This document shows positions 51,403 through 60,422 of a DNA stretch of 64,000 nucleotides, piece by piece. A program made the translations under genes and the position numbers. The stretch covers positions 1 to 64,000 of the forward strand of contig JAFRFG010000035.1 of assembly GCA_017434455.1 (NCBI GenBank), written 5' to 3'. The stretch is from Thermoguttaceae bacterium. GTDB lineage: Bacteria > Planctomycetota > Planctomycetia > Pirellulales > Thermoguttaceae. How positions within the stretch are numbered: the stretch's first letter is position 1; each line of letters opens with the position of its first letter. The notes under the pieces are model-generated. The model was not told the origin of the DNA. It saw only the letters and a program-made list of their open reading frames with translations, and ran no database searches.

Positions 51403-53460
51403 ATGACCGAGAATCGAGAAATCCACGCGGTATTGGCCGGAAACCCAAACTCTGGAAAATCGACCCTGTTCAACGCCCTTACCGGAGCGCGGCAGACGAT
51501 CGGCAACTTTCCCGGGGTGACGGTCGATCTGTACGAGGGGACGGCTTCCTGCGGCGATATGACGATCCATCTGGTCGATCTGCCCGGCATCTACTCGCTG
51601 TCGACCTATAACGACGAGGAGCGGGTCGCCGCCGAATACCTCAACACCCATCGTCCCGACGTGATCCTCAATGTGGTCGACGCCTCGAACCTGGAGCGCA
51701 ACCTCTACTTAACGCTGATGCTCCGCGACAAGGGGATCCCGATGATCGTGATCCTCAACATGATCGATATCGCCCGCCAGCGGGGCAGTGAAATTGACAC
51801 CGACGCTCTGGCCCGGGAACTCGGGACGGAGGTGATCACCACCATCGGGAACCGCGGAATCGGGCTCGATGGGCTCCTCGAGCGGGTCGTCCGCCTCGCC
51901 GAAGAGCCGCCGGAGGAAAAAGCTGCCGATACCACCACGCAGCAGGGGGTCGTCCAACCGGTGGCAATACCCGATTCCGGCCATGAGCCGCTCCCCGTTT
52001 CCCCGCAGGATCACGCCGAGGGGTGCTGCCACTGCGGGGACTGCTGCGGCCACTGCGCCAACACGATGGTTCGGGATCTGGAACGTGACGTGGCTCGTTA
52101 CCAGCAGATTGGGGCGATTGAACAGCGCTGTGTCACCAACCGCTACTCGGCTCGGACATCCCATTCCGACCGGTTCGATAAATTGCTGCTTCACCGCTAT
52201 TTGGGGATCCCGATCTTCCTGCTGGCGATGTTCGTGGTCTTTCAGGCGACTTTCCTTTTGGGCGAGTACCCGATGACTTGGATCGAGTCGTTCTTCTCCT
52301 GGCTGACCGGCACGATTCAATCGATCTATCCGAATGATAGCTTTTTAAAATCGCTGATCCTCGACGGTGTGATCGGCGGGGTGGGGGGAGTTCTGGTCTT
52401 TCTTCCCAACATATTGATTCTCTTTTTCTTCCTCTGTGTTTTGGAAGATTCCGGTTATATGGCCCGCGCGGCGGTGCTCAGCGACCGATGGATGCACAAG
52501 ATTGGTCTGCATGGCCGCAGTATCGTCCCGCTTTTAGTCGGTTTCGGCTGTACCGTCCCGGCGATGATGTCGGCCAGGATGATCACCGACCGGCGCGAGC
52601 GGCTGACGACGTTGTTTGTCCTCCCGCTGTTTAGCTGTTCGGCCAGGTTCCCCATCTATATGCTGGTGATCCCCGCCTTCTTTCCCCAGGTGTACCGCGG
52701 TCCGATTTTGTGGCTGATCTATTTGATCGGCATCCTCATGGCGGTAGTGATCTCCAAAGGGGTCTCGATGGTCTTCAAAAAGGAGGAGGAAGAACCCTTT
52801 ATGATCGAACTGGTCCCCTACCACCGGCCGACCTTGCGAACCGTCGGTATCCGAACGCTGGAACGGGGCTGGCAGTACGTCAAGAAAGCGGGGACGATCA
52901 TTCTCGGGATCTCGATCATCCTGTGGTTCCTCACCTATTTCCCGGGCTTAACACCCGAACAGAAGGAACAATTCGAGGCGCAGCGCGCCGAGGTTCGCGC
53001 CTCGACTCCCAGCGATCAAGAATCCGAGCTGGCGCAAAAGCTTGCCGAAATCGACAGCGCCGAGGAGCAGGCCCGCCTTTCGCGCAGCTGCGCCGCCGCT
53101 CTTGGGCACGCGATGGAACCGGTCCTCAAGCCGATGGGATTCGATTGGAAGATCGGCACCGCCTTGGTCGGGGCGATCGCCGCCAAAGAGGTCTTTGTCG
53201 CCCAAATGGGGATCGTCTACTCGGTCGGCGACGCCGAAGGGGAGGGGAGAGAGGCGCTCACCAGTACCTTGCGGGGGACCTATACCCCGCTGATCGGTTT
53301 TTGCATTATGCTCTTTTGCCTCATTGCCTCCCCCTGTATGGCGACTTTTGTGATGATGGCACGAGAAAGCGGTTCCTGGAAATGGGCCCTGGCCCAGTGG
53401 GGGACGCTCACCTTCCTGGCCTGGGTGGTCACGACGCCGGTCTACCAGCTGGGGAAATAA
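51403..53460 (+). CDS. feoB: Ferrous iron permease FeoB with a Cys-rich linker
   Basis: FeoB imports Fe(II) through the inner membrane. The 685-residue protein has an N-terminal G domain: GNPNSGKST near residue 14, the switch region GNFPGVTVD, DLPGIY, and NMID for guanine. The membrane domain has two Gate-type segments (the first with LSDRWMHKIGLHGRSIVPLLVGFGCTVP split into recognisable parts, the second with LIASPCMATF). A Cys-rich insertion CCHCGDCCGHC at residues 208-218 lies in the linker. The ATG at 51403 is preferred over a TTG at 51376. The gene is the last of the regulator-feoA-feoB set and ends in a strong terminator. Confidence 0.94.
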   Translation: MTENREIHAVLAGNPNSGKSTLFNALTGARQTIGNFPGVTVDLYEGTASCGDMTIHLVDLPGIYSLSTYNDEERVAAEYLNTHRPDVILNVVDASNLERNLYLTLMLRDKGIPMIVILNMIDIARQRGSEIDTDALARELGTEVITTIGNRGIGLDGLLERVVRLAEEPPEEKAADTTTQQGVVQPVAIPDSGHEPLPVSPQDHAEGCCHCGDCCGHCANTMVRDLERDVARYQQIGAIEQRCVTNRYSARTSHSDRFDKLLLHRYLGIPIFLLAMFVVFQATFLLGEYPMTWIESFFSWLTGTIQSIYPNDSFLKSLILDGVIGGVGGVLVFLPNILILFFFLCVLEDSGYMARAAVLSDRWMHKIGLHGRSIVPLLVGFGCTVPAMMSARMITDRRERLTTLFVLPLFSCSARFPIYMLVIPAFFPQVYRGPILWLIYLIGILMAVVISKGVSMVFKKEEEEPFMIELVPYHRPTLRTVGIRTLERGWQYVKKAGTIILGISIILWFLTYFPGLTPEQKEQFEAQRAEVRASTPSDQESELAQKLAEIDSAEEQARLSRSCAAALGHAMEPVLKPMGFDWKIGTALVGAIAAKEVFVAQMGIVYSVGDAEGEGREALTSTLRGTYTPLIGFCIMLFCLIASPCMATFVMMARESGSWKWALAQWGTLTFLAWVVTTPVYQLGK

Positions 53461-53493
53461 AACATCTCCTTGAAAAAACTCCTGCAAAAAAAA

Positions 53494-53519
53494 GCCGGCC
53501 CCAACGGGCCGGCTTTTTT
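53494..53519. terminator. Bidirectional terminator after feoB
   Basis: An 8-bp GC-only stem (53494-53501 with 53506-53513) with a CAAC loop is preceded by eight A and followed by six T. It separates the convergent feoB and GH2 genes. Confidence 0.93.
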
Positions 53520-53550
53520 GTTTTTTAGCGCGTGGGCGCTTGGGGGCCGT

Positions 53551-56364
53551 TTACTTGAACGACTCCAGAAGGTTATCCAGCAGCGACAGTGCCTCGGGGG
53601 TATCCTGCGTTAGGTCGAGTGCGAACGAGGCGAGGATCGTTCCGTTCTTCTCGGTCTTGGTCCGGCCGAGGTAGAGGTAGTACGAGTCGCGTCCCTCACC
53701 GACGGCCAGCGGCGTCATCACACCGAACGGCCCGGGAGTTCGAAGGTCCGGGGCACCGTATCGGATCAGACCGAACCACAGTTCGTTCATCCAGGGGGCG
53801 GTGGGGAAGTCGCCCCAGATAGGACCGTCGTCAAACGCCGTTCCGACCTGGGTCCCCAGCTCCCACCAACCGAGGGAGACGTTCGGATTGGGGGAGGCCT
53901 CGGCGATGGCGAAGAGATCTTCTCCCCGCTCGATCGCTTCCTGGGCCGCAGGCGAGTCGCCGCGGGCGATGAGTACCGCACCGCCCGCGGTGCCGGCGTC
54001 GTATTTCTTGACGTCGGTGTAGTGGGAGGCGAAGAAGTCGTACAGCGGTTCGTCGACCACGAAACCGGCCAGGGACTTTTTGCTGCGAACCGGGAAAATC
54101 CAGCATTCCCAATCGTTGGCAATATCGCTCCCCTCGATCGACAGCTCAAAAACCGCGGGTGTCGGGGCGGAAACTTCCGGAAGCGTGAGCGTGAGCTGGC
54201 CGATGGAACCGGTCTTGCCGGTCTGGGCGCCGGCAAAATCGATCCGGCCGCCGGCAAGTTCCTTACCGGTGTTATCTTTCCCGTTGGTGGTGATCTTCCA
54301 GGCGATGGTTCCGGCGGGGAGATCCTTCCAGCCGAAGTGCGAGAGCAAAAGCGACACTTGGGTCTGTTCTCCCGCGGTAAAGATCTTTCGGGGGCGGTCG
54401 AAGTCGGCCAGAATCGTCGACGGACCGTTAAAGCGGAAGAATCTCTCCGGGGCGATCCCATTGGGACGCGGTTCCCAGAAGGCGTTGAGGTACCCTTGCG
54501 CGGCGGTGGTGTTCTGGTTCACCGGGATCGAGACATCGGTCAGCGACCAGAACGAATAGCCGTCGCACTGCGGGTCGCTTCGGGCCGATTCCAAACCGGC
54601 CTTCTGGTAGTACCCCTGCAGTTTCTCGGCGGCGCGAAGGGTCGCGCAGCCCCATTGTTCGGTCAAAGAGCAGGCGGCCAAGTCATTGCGCCACGCCTCT
54701 AAACTGACCGGCGAGACGCGGATTCCGGTGAAGCGGTCTTCCAGGTGGGAATCCATCTTGATCGCCAAGTTCAGGTATTCGTGCGCGACGAACGGGCGAT
54801 TGAGGTAGTCGAACTTGCCGCGCGGCCACGGATTGATCAACCCCCCGTTGCAGTCGGGCACATCCGCCCCGCCGGTGCTGTAATCGCTGTTCCCCGGCAT
54901 ATTCCGGCCGCCGTCCTGGTGGATGAAGAGCCGATCCGGGTCATTCTGTTTCGCCCAGCGGTAAAGAATCTCATCGGTCGGATGCATAAACCACCCTTCG
55001 TTGCCGCACGAATAGACCGCGAAGGAGGTATAGCGCCGGAAGTTGCGGAACAGTTCCTGAAGATCACGCATCGGATCGAAGGGGAACGATTCGGTCGGTA
55101 TGTTGGTGTAGTAGGGGAGCTCCGGCTCCAGCAATAGCCCCGCCTCGTCGGCCGCCTCAAAATACTCCGGCAGCGGGATATGGGTGTGGTGACGGCAGAA
55201 GTTGAAACCGGCCGTCTTCATGGTCTTCATATGTTCGAGAAACCGCTGGCGGTTCGGCATTTCGATCAGCGTCATCTGGTCGCCGTTGTGGTCCCCCACG
55301 CCGCGGAAGAAGTACGGTTTGCCGTTGAGGAAGAAACGATCGCCGCGAACCTCCAGTTTGCGGATCCCGAACCGCTCGTCCCAGCCGTGCAGTTCCTTGC
55401 CGTCGGCGTCGCGAAGGACGGTTTTGGCCACATACAGATACGGGTTCTCGGGGGTCCAAAGCGTTCCGTTCTTCACGGGGATCGTCAGGACATATTGACC
55501 GGCGGCGGAGACCTGTGTCTCGGCCTTCCCGACACTGTTCCCCTGACGGTCGTACAGGACGCTTTCCAGCGTCCCTTGGAATGGTTTCTCATCGGCCGCG
55601 GCGACCGTCACGCGAAGCTCGGCGGTGGGGCCGTCGATTTCACCGCGTGCCCAGACGTCGTCGATATAGACCTCGCCGGTCGCCTCCAGCTCAATGCTGC
55701 GGTAGAAGCCGCCGAAACAGTGGTTGCAGCTGAAGAACCCCTTTCGGGAGGGGGAGTCGTTGCGCACCAAGGCGAGAATCTCGTTCGGGCCGTCGAAGTC
55801 CAAAAGCGAGGCGATATCGGCTTTTTCGGTCGCGCAGCAATTATTGATATAGCAGGCCGGACGGCGATTGACCCAGATGTACGCCTCGCTTCTGACCGCC
55901 CCGATCTTCAGCCAAATATGTTTTCCTTTCCAGCTCTCGGGGAGCGTGACCATCTTGCGGTACGCCGCCACACCGTCCCAGACGTGCCGAATATTCCAGA
56001 AGGAACGATCCCACTGGCTGTTCCAGGAGCGGTTCGGGCCGGGTTCCCCCACTCCCTGGACTTCCCAGATACCGGGGACCTCGATGGGGCGGGAGTTGTT
56101 TTCCCAATCGAAATAATTGCCGCCGCCCCAGACGGTTCCCTCTGAACGCAGATACCCCCACCACGCGTTGCTGTTGCAAAAATCCCAAGTGCCGTCCAGC
56201 GAGATATAATCGCTCAGTTCGGAGCGAACCACCGGGTTCACCACCGCCGGGGTGGTCTGTTTCCCCCAGAAAACTTCCCCGGTCTGCTGGGTGTTTTGCG
56301 CCTGGACGCCCACCGCGAGCAAGACCATGGCGGCCGCGCTTAAAAGGAATGTTCTAAGTTTCAT
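53551..56364 (-). CDS. Secreted glycoside hydrolase family 2 enzyme
   Basis: The 937-residue protein has a signal peptide (cut after VQAQ near residue 23) and the GH2 order: a sugar-binding jelly roll (about 45-235), an immunoglobulin-like domain (about 235-340) and a TIM barrel. The barrel has FNFCRHHTHIP near 387-397, the acid/base Asn-Glu pair at 455-456 (SCGNEGWF) and a likely nucleophile Glu529 in FVAHEY. The C-terminal 250 residues form an added beta-rich domain. It could be a beta-galactosidase, beta-mannosidase or beta-glucuronidase; the specificity cannot be told. An AAGGAG site precedes the ATG. The next gene upstream (a toroid-like secreted protein) is on the same strand, 50 bases away. 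Confidence 0.88.
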   Translation of the reverse strand: MKLRTFLLSAAAMVLLAVGVQAQNTQQTGEVFWGKQTTPAVVNPVVRSELSDYISLDGTWDFCNSNAWWGYLRSEGTVWGGGNYFDWENNSRPIEVPGIWEVQGVGEPGPNRSWNSQWDRSFWNIRHVWDGVAAYRKMVTLPESWKGKHIWLKIGAVRSEAYIWVNRRPACYINNCCATEKADIASLLDFDGPNEILALVRNDSPSRKGFFSCNHCFGGFYRSIELEATGEVYIDDVWARGEIDGPTAELRVTVAAADEKPFQGTLESVLYDRQGNSVGKAETQVSAAGQYVLTIPVKNGTLWTPENPYLYVAKTVLRDADGKELHGWDERFGIRKLEVRGDRFFLNGKPYFFRGVGDHNGDQMTLIEMPNRQRFLEHMKTMKTAGFNFCRHHTHIPLPEYFEAADEAGLLLEPELPYYTNIPTESFPFDPMRDLQELFRNFRRYTSFAVYSCGNEGWFMHPTDEILYRWAKQNDPDRLFIHQDGGRNMPGNSDYSTGGADVPDCNGGLINPWPRGKFDYLNRPFVAHEYLNLAIKMDSHLEDRFTGIRVSPVSLEAWRNDLAACSLTEQWGCATLRAAEKLQGYYQKAGLESARSDPQCDGYSFWSLTDVSIPVNQNTTAAQGYLNAFWEPRPNGIAPERFFRFNGPSTILADFDRPRKIFTAGEQTQVSLLLSHFGWKDLPAGTIAWKITTNGKDNTGKELAGGRIDFAGAQTGKTGSIGQLTLTLPEVSAPTPAVFELSIEGSDIANDWECWIFPVRSKKSLAGFVVDEPLYDFFASHYTDVKKYDAGTAGGAVLIARGDSPAAQEAIERGEDLFAIAEASPNPNVSLGWWELGTQVGTAFDDGPIWGDFPTAPWMNELWFGLIRYGAPDLRTPGPFGVMTPLAVGEGRDSYYLYLGRTKTEKNGTILASFALDLTQDTPEALSLLDNLLESFK

Positions 56365-56414
56365 TGAGTGCTGACTCCTTAGGGAAATGAAAGGATATCA
56401 CAGTGGAATATGGT

Positions 56415-58553
56415 TTACGGATTCGTGCCATCCATCGCGTCGTACTCGGCGAATCGGGCCGCCGCGTTGAGGAAGTGAGCGGTGATCCAAAAGACGGTCC
56501 ACGATTCGTTGTAGCCCCCGCGCAGTTTCAGCACGTCGGACATATCGCCGGCCTGCGCGAAGTTGGTCTGTTGGATCTGTTCCCCCTGGCTGCCAAATTC
56601 GTCGATCAGCTGGCCGCAGGAGCGGAACATGACCTGGGAGATTTCCTTGAAGGAATCGATCCCGGTCAGTTCCCCGAGCCGTTTAATTTCCGGCGCGAAG
56701 AGAACGCCGTAGACGTCCAGATGCTGGTTCTGGACCGACACGACCGTCCAGCCGCGGCTTTTGAACGCGTGGTCGCTAAGTCGTCCCGGGGGGAGGGGGA
56801 TATCCCAGACCACCAGATAACTGAGGCAGACCGCCCCGGCGTGCAGGGCGTCGTCGAGATATTTTTGCTGGCCGGTAACCTCGTACATCGTTAAAAAGCC
56901 CTGAAACGCCGCCCAAGCCCCCTCTTTATCCTCACACGAGGCGTCGAGGGTTCCTCCCCAGTACGGTTCGTCCATCGATTTGTGGCGCGCGGCGTAGTAG
57001 TCGGCGGCTTTGACGGCCGCGGCGCGGAAGCGATCCGCCTCGGCGCGCTGCTGGTCGTTCTCGGCCGAAGCGTCGAACAATTGGTAGGCAAGGATCAGCG
57101 GCGCGATGAAGAACCCCTCCGCCGTTGAGACCGGCGACCAGTCGTCGGCCAAAACACGGTTGGCGGCGAAAGTAACGCTCTTTTTCAGGAAATCTTCCCA
57201 CTTGCTTGTGTCGATCTCGGGGATTTTACGTCCGGCGGCGACCGCCTTGGCGAAGTTGTACATCCCCTGTCCCATCGAGACCGGGTCGCGCGAGTCGGTT
57301 TCCCAGCGATCGCCGGCGGGATCGTAAATCACCGGAAAACCGTTCTGGTCGACCGGCGCGGTGGAAAGATGGTCGAGTGAGCGCTGAGCGTAGTCGTAAA
57401 TCGCCGCTGTTGGAATCCCGGACAGCCGCGACAGCCGGTCGGCCAGAGGAAGGAACGAGAAACCGCACGAGTCGGCCTGTCCGCACCAGCCGAAGACGAT
57501 CTTCGGATCCATAAACGCGGGGTACATATTAAAGCCCGCGTACGAGTCCCCCTCGATCCAGCGCGTCACAGCGAAACGGAATTTCGAAAGAAGAATCGAG
57601 TCGAACGAGGGGAAACCGTCGCTGCTGTACGGCTCGAACAGCTCGATGCCGCGGCGCACAACCTTTTCAAGCCCCGTGCCGCGTTCTTCGACCGGCCACA
57701 GATCGAGCCAGAAGGTCTTCTCGATCACCTCCCCGGGGACCAGCCGAAGGGTGGCCTCGGGGTAATCCATCGCGCCGCGCTGAATCCCCTTGACGACGGA
57801 TTTTAGGTCGTTGAAGCCGACATAGCCGGAGAAGATATCCAGTTCATGCGTCCCCTCGCCGGTGGTCTGGAGCCCGAGCGACCACCATTGATCGACGACA
57901 CTTCCGCGCCGAGCGGGGGAGGGGAGCGTGTAGAGCGCCGCGGCGTTGTGTTCGGCGGCGTCCTCGAAGGAGGCGGCCGGAATCGGGAAACGATGATCCT
58001 CGAAGAAGGCAAATTCCCCGGGACGGTTATGGTAAGCGGGGACCCGTCCCTTCGTCATCTTTTCTCCGGAAGGATTGCCGTTATAAAGGATCCCGGGGAG
58101 GAATGTCTGGGGGTCGGCCGCGTGATAGACAAAGCGGACACTTAAGGTGACATGTTCCAGCGGTTTGTCCCCCTGGTACTCAAATCGCCGAACCCCGCGA
58201 AGAAGGCCGTTCTCCTCGGTGTAGATGTCACGAAGGAGGATCTTTCCCTCCTCCAGCGCCAGTGTGCCGGAGAGGACCACCGAGCCGTTGGGCAGCTGTT
58301 CCACCGATTCGGGCCGGGCAAAGCGCCAGTCAGTGGGAGCTTTTTCCTCGAACCCCAGGGCGATCGCCCAAAGTCCCTCTTCCGGCGAAGCCAGGCGAAC
58401 GGTTCCACCGCCATCTTTAAGAACGACTCCCTGCCGGTCGGCCTGCCAGGAAAACTGACTTTCCCAAAGCGATTCGCCCCGGGCGCCGCCAAGCGGGATG
58501 AACAGGAGTGTGGAAAACAACAGCGACAGCACGCAGCGGAGGTTCCGTTTCAT
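56415..58553 (-). CDS. Secreted protein with probable alpha/alpha-toroid fold
   Basis: I do not recognise the family. The 712-residue protein has a signal peptide (CVLSLLFSTLLFIPLGGA), a beta-rich N-terminal part to about residue 270, and a long C-terminal helical part (about 280-700) with repeated Trp/Tyr/Gly-rich helices such as YWGGTLDASCEDKEGAWAAF and a GMYNFAKAVAAG segment. This pattern resembles six-hairpin glycosidases and polysaccharide lyases, but no catalytic motif could be assigned. The start at 58553 is preferred over 58592 because it begins the signal peptide. It lies upstream of the GH2 gene by 50 bases, so joint action on one polysaccharide is likely. Confidence 0.65.
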   Translation of the reverse strand: MKRNLRCVLSLLFSTLLFIPLGGARGESLWESQFSWQADRQGVVLKDGGGTVRLASPEEGLWAIALGFEEKAPTDWRFARPESVEQLPNGSVVLSGTLALEEGKILLRDIYTEENGLLRGVRRFEYQGDKPLEHVTLSVRFVYHAADPQTFLPGILYNGNPSGEKMTKGRVPAYHNRPGEFAFFEDHRFPIPAASFEDAAEHNAAALYTLPSPARRGSVVDQWWSLGLQTTGEGTHELDIFSGYVGFNDLKSVVKGIQRGAMDYPEATLRLVPGEVIEKTFWLDLWPVEERGTGLEKVVRRGIELFEPYSSDGFPSFDSILLSKFRFAVTRWIEGDSYAGFNMYPAFMDPKIVFGWCGQADSCGFSFLPLADRLSRLSGIPTAAIYDYAQRSLDHLSTAPVDQNGFPVIYDPAGDRWETDSRDPVSMGQGMYNFAKAVAAGRKIPEIDTSKWEDFLKKSVTFAANRVLADDWSPVSTAEGFFIAPLILAYQLFDASAENDQQRAEADRFRAAAVKAADYYAARHKSMDEPYWGGTLDASCEDKEGAWAAFQGFLTMYEVTGQQKYLDDALHAGAVCLSYLVVWDIPLPPGRLSDHAFKSRGWTVVSVQNQHLDVYGVLFAPEIKRLGELTGIDSFKEISQVMFRSCGQLIDEFGSQGEQIQQTNFAQAGDMSDVLKLRGGYNESWTVFWITAHFLNAAARFAEYDAMDGTNP

Positions 58554-58651
58554 GGTCGTTTCTCTAGGGGGTAAAGGGTGGGACCAAAACAATCTTCAAC
58601 GCGTCAAGTATAACGGGAAGCGGGACGACTTTCCACAAACCCCCTGGAAAA

Positions 58652-58712
58652 CAAAAACGAGGAGGACGGCCCGCGCTTGCTCATCATAAATGAATCGCGG
58701 GTCGTCCTCCTC
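58652..58712 (-). terminator. Terminator of the second Gfo/Idh gene
   Basis: A 17-bp stem with one G-U pair (58659-58675 with 58696-58712) is followed on the minus strand by GTTTTTGTTTT. It starts 27 bases after the stop of the oxidoreductase gene, so the downstream toroid-like and GH2 genes need their own promoter. Confidence 0.85.
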
Positions 58713-58739
58713 TTATCGGGCCGCTCAAAGCACAGGGGA

Positions 58740-60110
58740 TTAGAAGGGGCCTCCTTCCGGGTGCGTCCACCCCTCGCGGTAGGGACGGGCCAGCAGGGCG
58801 TTAGCCGCCTGAGAATCGGTCTGGCCGGTGGCGATATCATACGACAGCGCCTGTCCGAGGTTCATCGAAACATTGCCGAGGACACAGCAGGCGGTCGAAA
58901 TCACCCCCTCCTCAATATCGCTGATACACTTCCCCCGCTCTTCGTGCTGGCGGATAAAATCGCGCATGAGCGTCCGCATCCCCTCGGAGGTATGTTTTTC
59001 GATATGCAGCGACGGGTCTTCGTTCTGGTCCTCGGGGAAGAGGTCGTACTCGTAAAGAACCTCACCGCTTTCGGTCGGCTTCGAGCGGTCTTTCGGGAGG
59101 AAGTCCCAGCCGAAGACCGACGCTTTGAGTGTTCCCTCGGTTCCGTAGAGGTAGGCCCCCCACGGGTGCCGTTCATCGGGGAGCCGGCCGGCCCAGCGGT
59201 GATTCCAGATCACCTGAAGATTCTCGTAATCGAAGATCACCGTCTGGGTATCGGGGATATTCTGAATCCCCTTGGTAAAGACGTAGCGGCCGCCGACGGA
59301 GGTAATTCGTTTCGGCCAGCCCAACCCTAGGAGCCACCGGGCCATATCGAACATATGGACCCCCATATCTCCCAGGGTTCCGTTGCCATACTCGAAGAAA
59401 CTGCGCCACATACGATCGGCGACCATCGGATAGAAGGGGCGCATGGGGGCCGGACCGGTCCAGAGATCGTAGTTGAGCCACTCGGGCGGATCGCACGGAT
59501 CTTGGAAGATATCCCCCATCCCGTAGTAGGTGTAGATACTGACCTGAACCACCTGACCGAGCCGGCCGGAATCGATGATCTTCTCTTTCATGTCGATCAG
59601 ATGGTGGGTGCCGCGCCGCTGCAGACCGACCTGGCAGACACGGCCCGTTTCGCGGGCGGTGCGCACCAGCGCCTGGCACTCCGCGACATCGACCCCGATC
59701 GGCTTTTGAACGAACAGGTCGATCCCTCGCCGCATCGCCTCGATTCCCGGAAGCGCGTGCTGATGGTCGGGGGTATCGACAAGCATCAGGTCGAACTGCT
59801 CCGAATCAAGCATTTCACGCCAATCCTCGTAGAGTTTCGGAACCTTCTTGGAGACCTGACGCGCCGCGGTCAATTCCCCGGCCGCTTCCAGGTGCTGCCG
59901 GTTGACGTCGCAAAGAGCGACGACATTTACCGGCGCGACCTGAAGCACCTTGAGCAGGTCGCTTTTGCCGTACCAGCCGGTACCGATCAGCCCGACCTTG
60001 AGGGTTTTGTCGGCCATCTCTTCGGAAAATCCGCGGTAGCCGGTCGTCATCGAGGCCAAGGCGCTCATCACGCCCAAGCCGCCAATCTGGAGAAAATCGC
60101 GTCGTCTCAT
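58740..60110 (-). CDS. Tat-exported Gfo/Idh/MocA family oxidoreductase, second copy
   Basis: The 456-residue protein begins with a twin-arginine signal (MRRRDFLQIGGLGVMSALAS). The Rossmann loop GLIGTGWYGK follows near residue 40, VALCDVN near 63 marks the second strand, and the QKPIGVD segment near 137 corresponds to the EKP motif with Gln replacing Glu. GMGDIFQDPCDPPEW and MGVHMFDMARWLLG in the C-terminal half match the family. It shares only general architecture with the copy at 29450. The substrate is unknown. It is followed by its own terminator and appears monocistronic. Confidence 0.86.
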   Translation of the reverse strand: MRRRDFLQIGGLGVMSALASMTTGYRGFSEEMADKTLKVGLIGTGWYGKSDLLKVLQVAPVNVVALCDVNRQHLEAAGELTAARQVSKKVPKLYEDWREMLDSEQFDLMLVDTPDHQHALPGIEAMRRGIDLFVQKPIGVDVAECQALVRTARETGRVCQVGLQRRGTHHLIDMKEKIIDSGRLGQVVQVSIYTYYGMGDIFQDPCDPPEWLNYDLWTGPAPMRPFYPMVADRMWRSFFEYGNGTLGDMGVHMFDMARWLLGLGWPKRITSVGGRYVFTKGIQNIPDTQTVIFDYENLQVIWNHRWAGRLPDERHPWGAYLYGTEGTLKASVFGWDFLPKDRSKPTESGEVLYEYDLFPEDQNEDPSLHIEKHTSEGMRTLMRDFIRQHEERGKCISDIEEGVISTACCVLGNVSMNLGQALSYDIATGQTDSQAANALLARPYREGWTHPEGGPF

Positions 60111-60422
60111 CTTGCCTGTCGGGTTCCTTTCTTAGCCGTAAATCGGACTTTTCTTTACCGGGGACATTCTTGATCGTTCGATGGAGTACCGCAGAGACAA
60201 TCGTTCGGTCACCACCTTTGGCGTGGAGGGCATAAAATCCTCCGCGTCCTCCTTCTAACATTAACGTTGCTGGACAGCGCGTTGTCAACACTTCGGTGGC
60301 GGCAGAAACCACCTTTTGCCGATAAACTACCGCCCATTTTGATGAAGAGCACCCGTAATAAAAATACCCTCGGCCGAAGCCGGGGGTGGTGAAAACAAGG
60401 AAGAACTAAGGAGGGCAGGGCG
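60111..60422. other. Gap between mrp and the second Gfo/Idh gene
   Basis: This 312-base stretch contains the mrp terminator at 60354-60387 and, by position, the promoter of the minus-strand oxidoreductase. I see no convincing -35/-10 pair and no gene. Confidence 0.5.
60354..60387 (-). terminator. Terminator of mrp
   Basis: A 9-bp stem with one G-U pair (60366-60374 with 60379-60387) and a tetraloop is followed on the minus strand by TATTTTTATT. It begins about 36 bases after the mrp stop. Confidence 0.82.
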
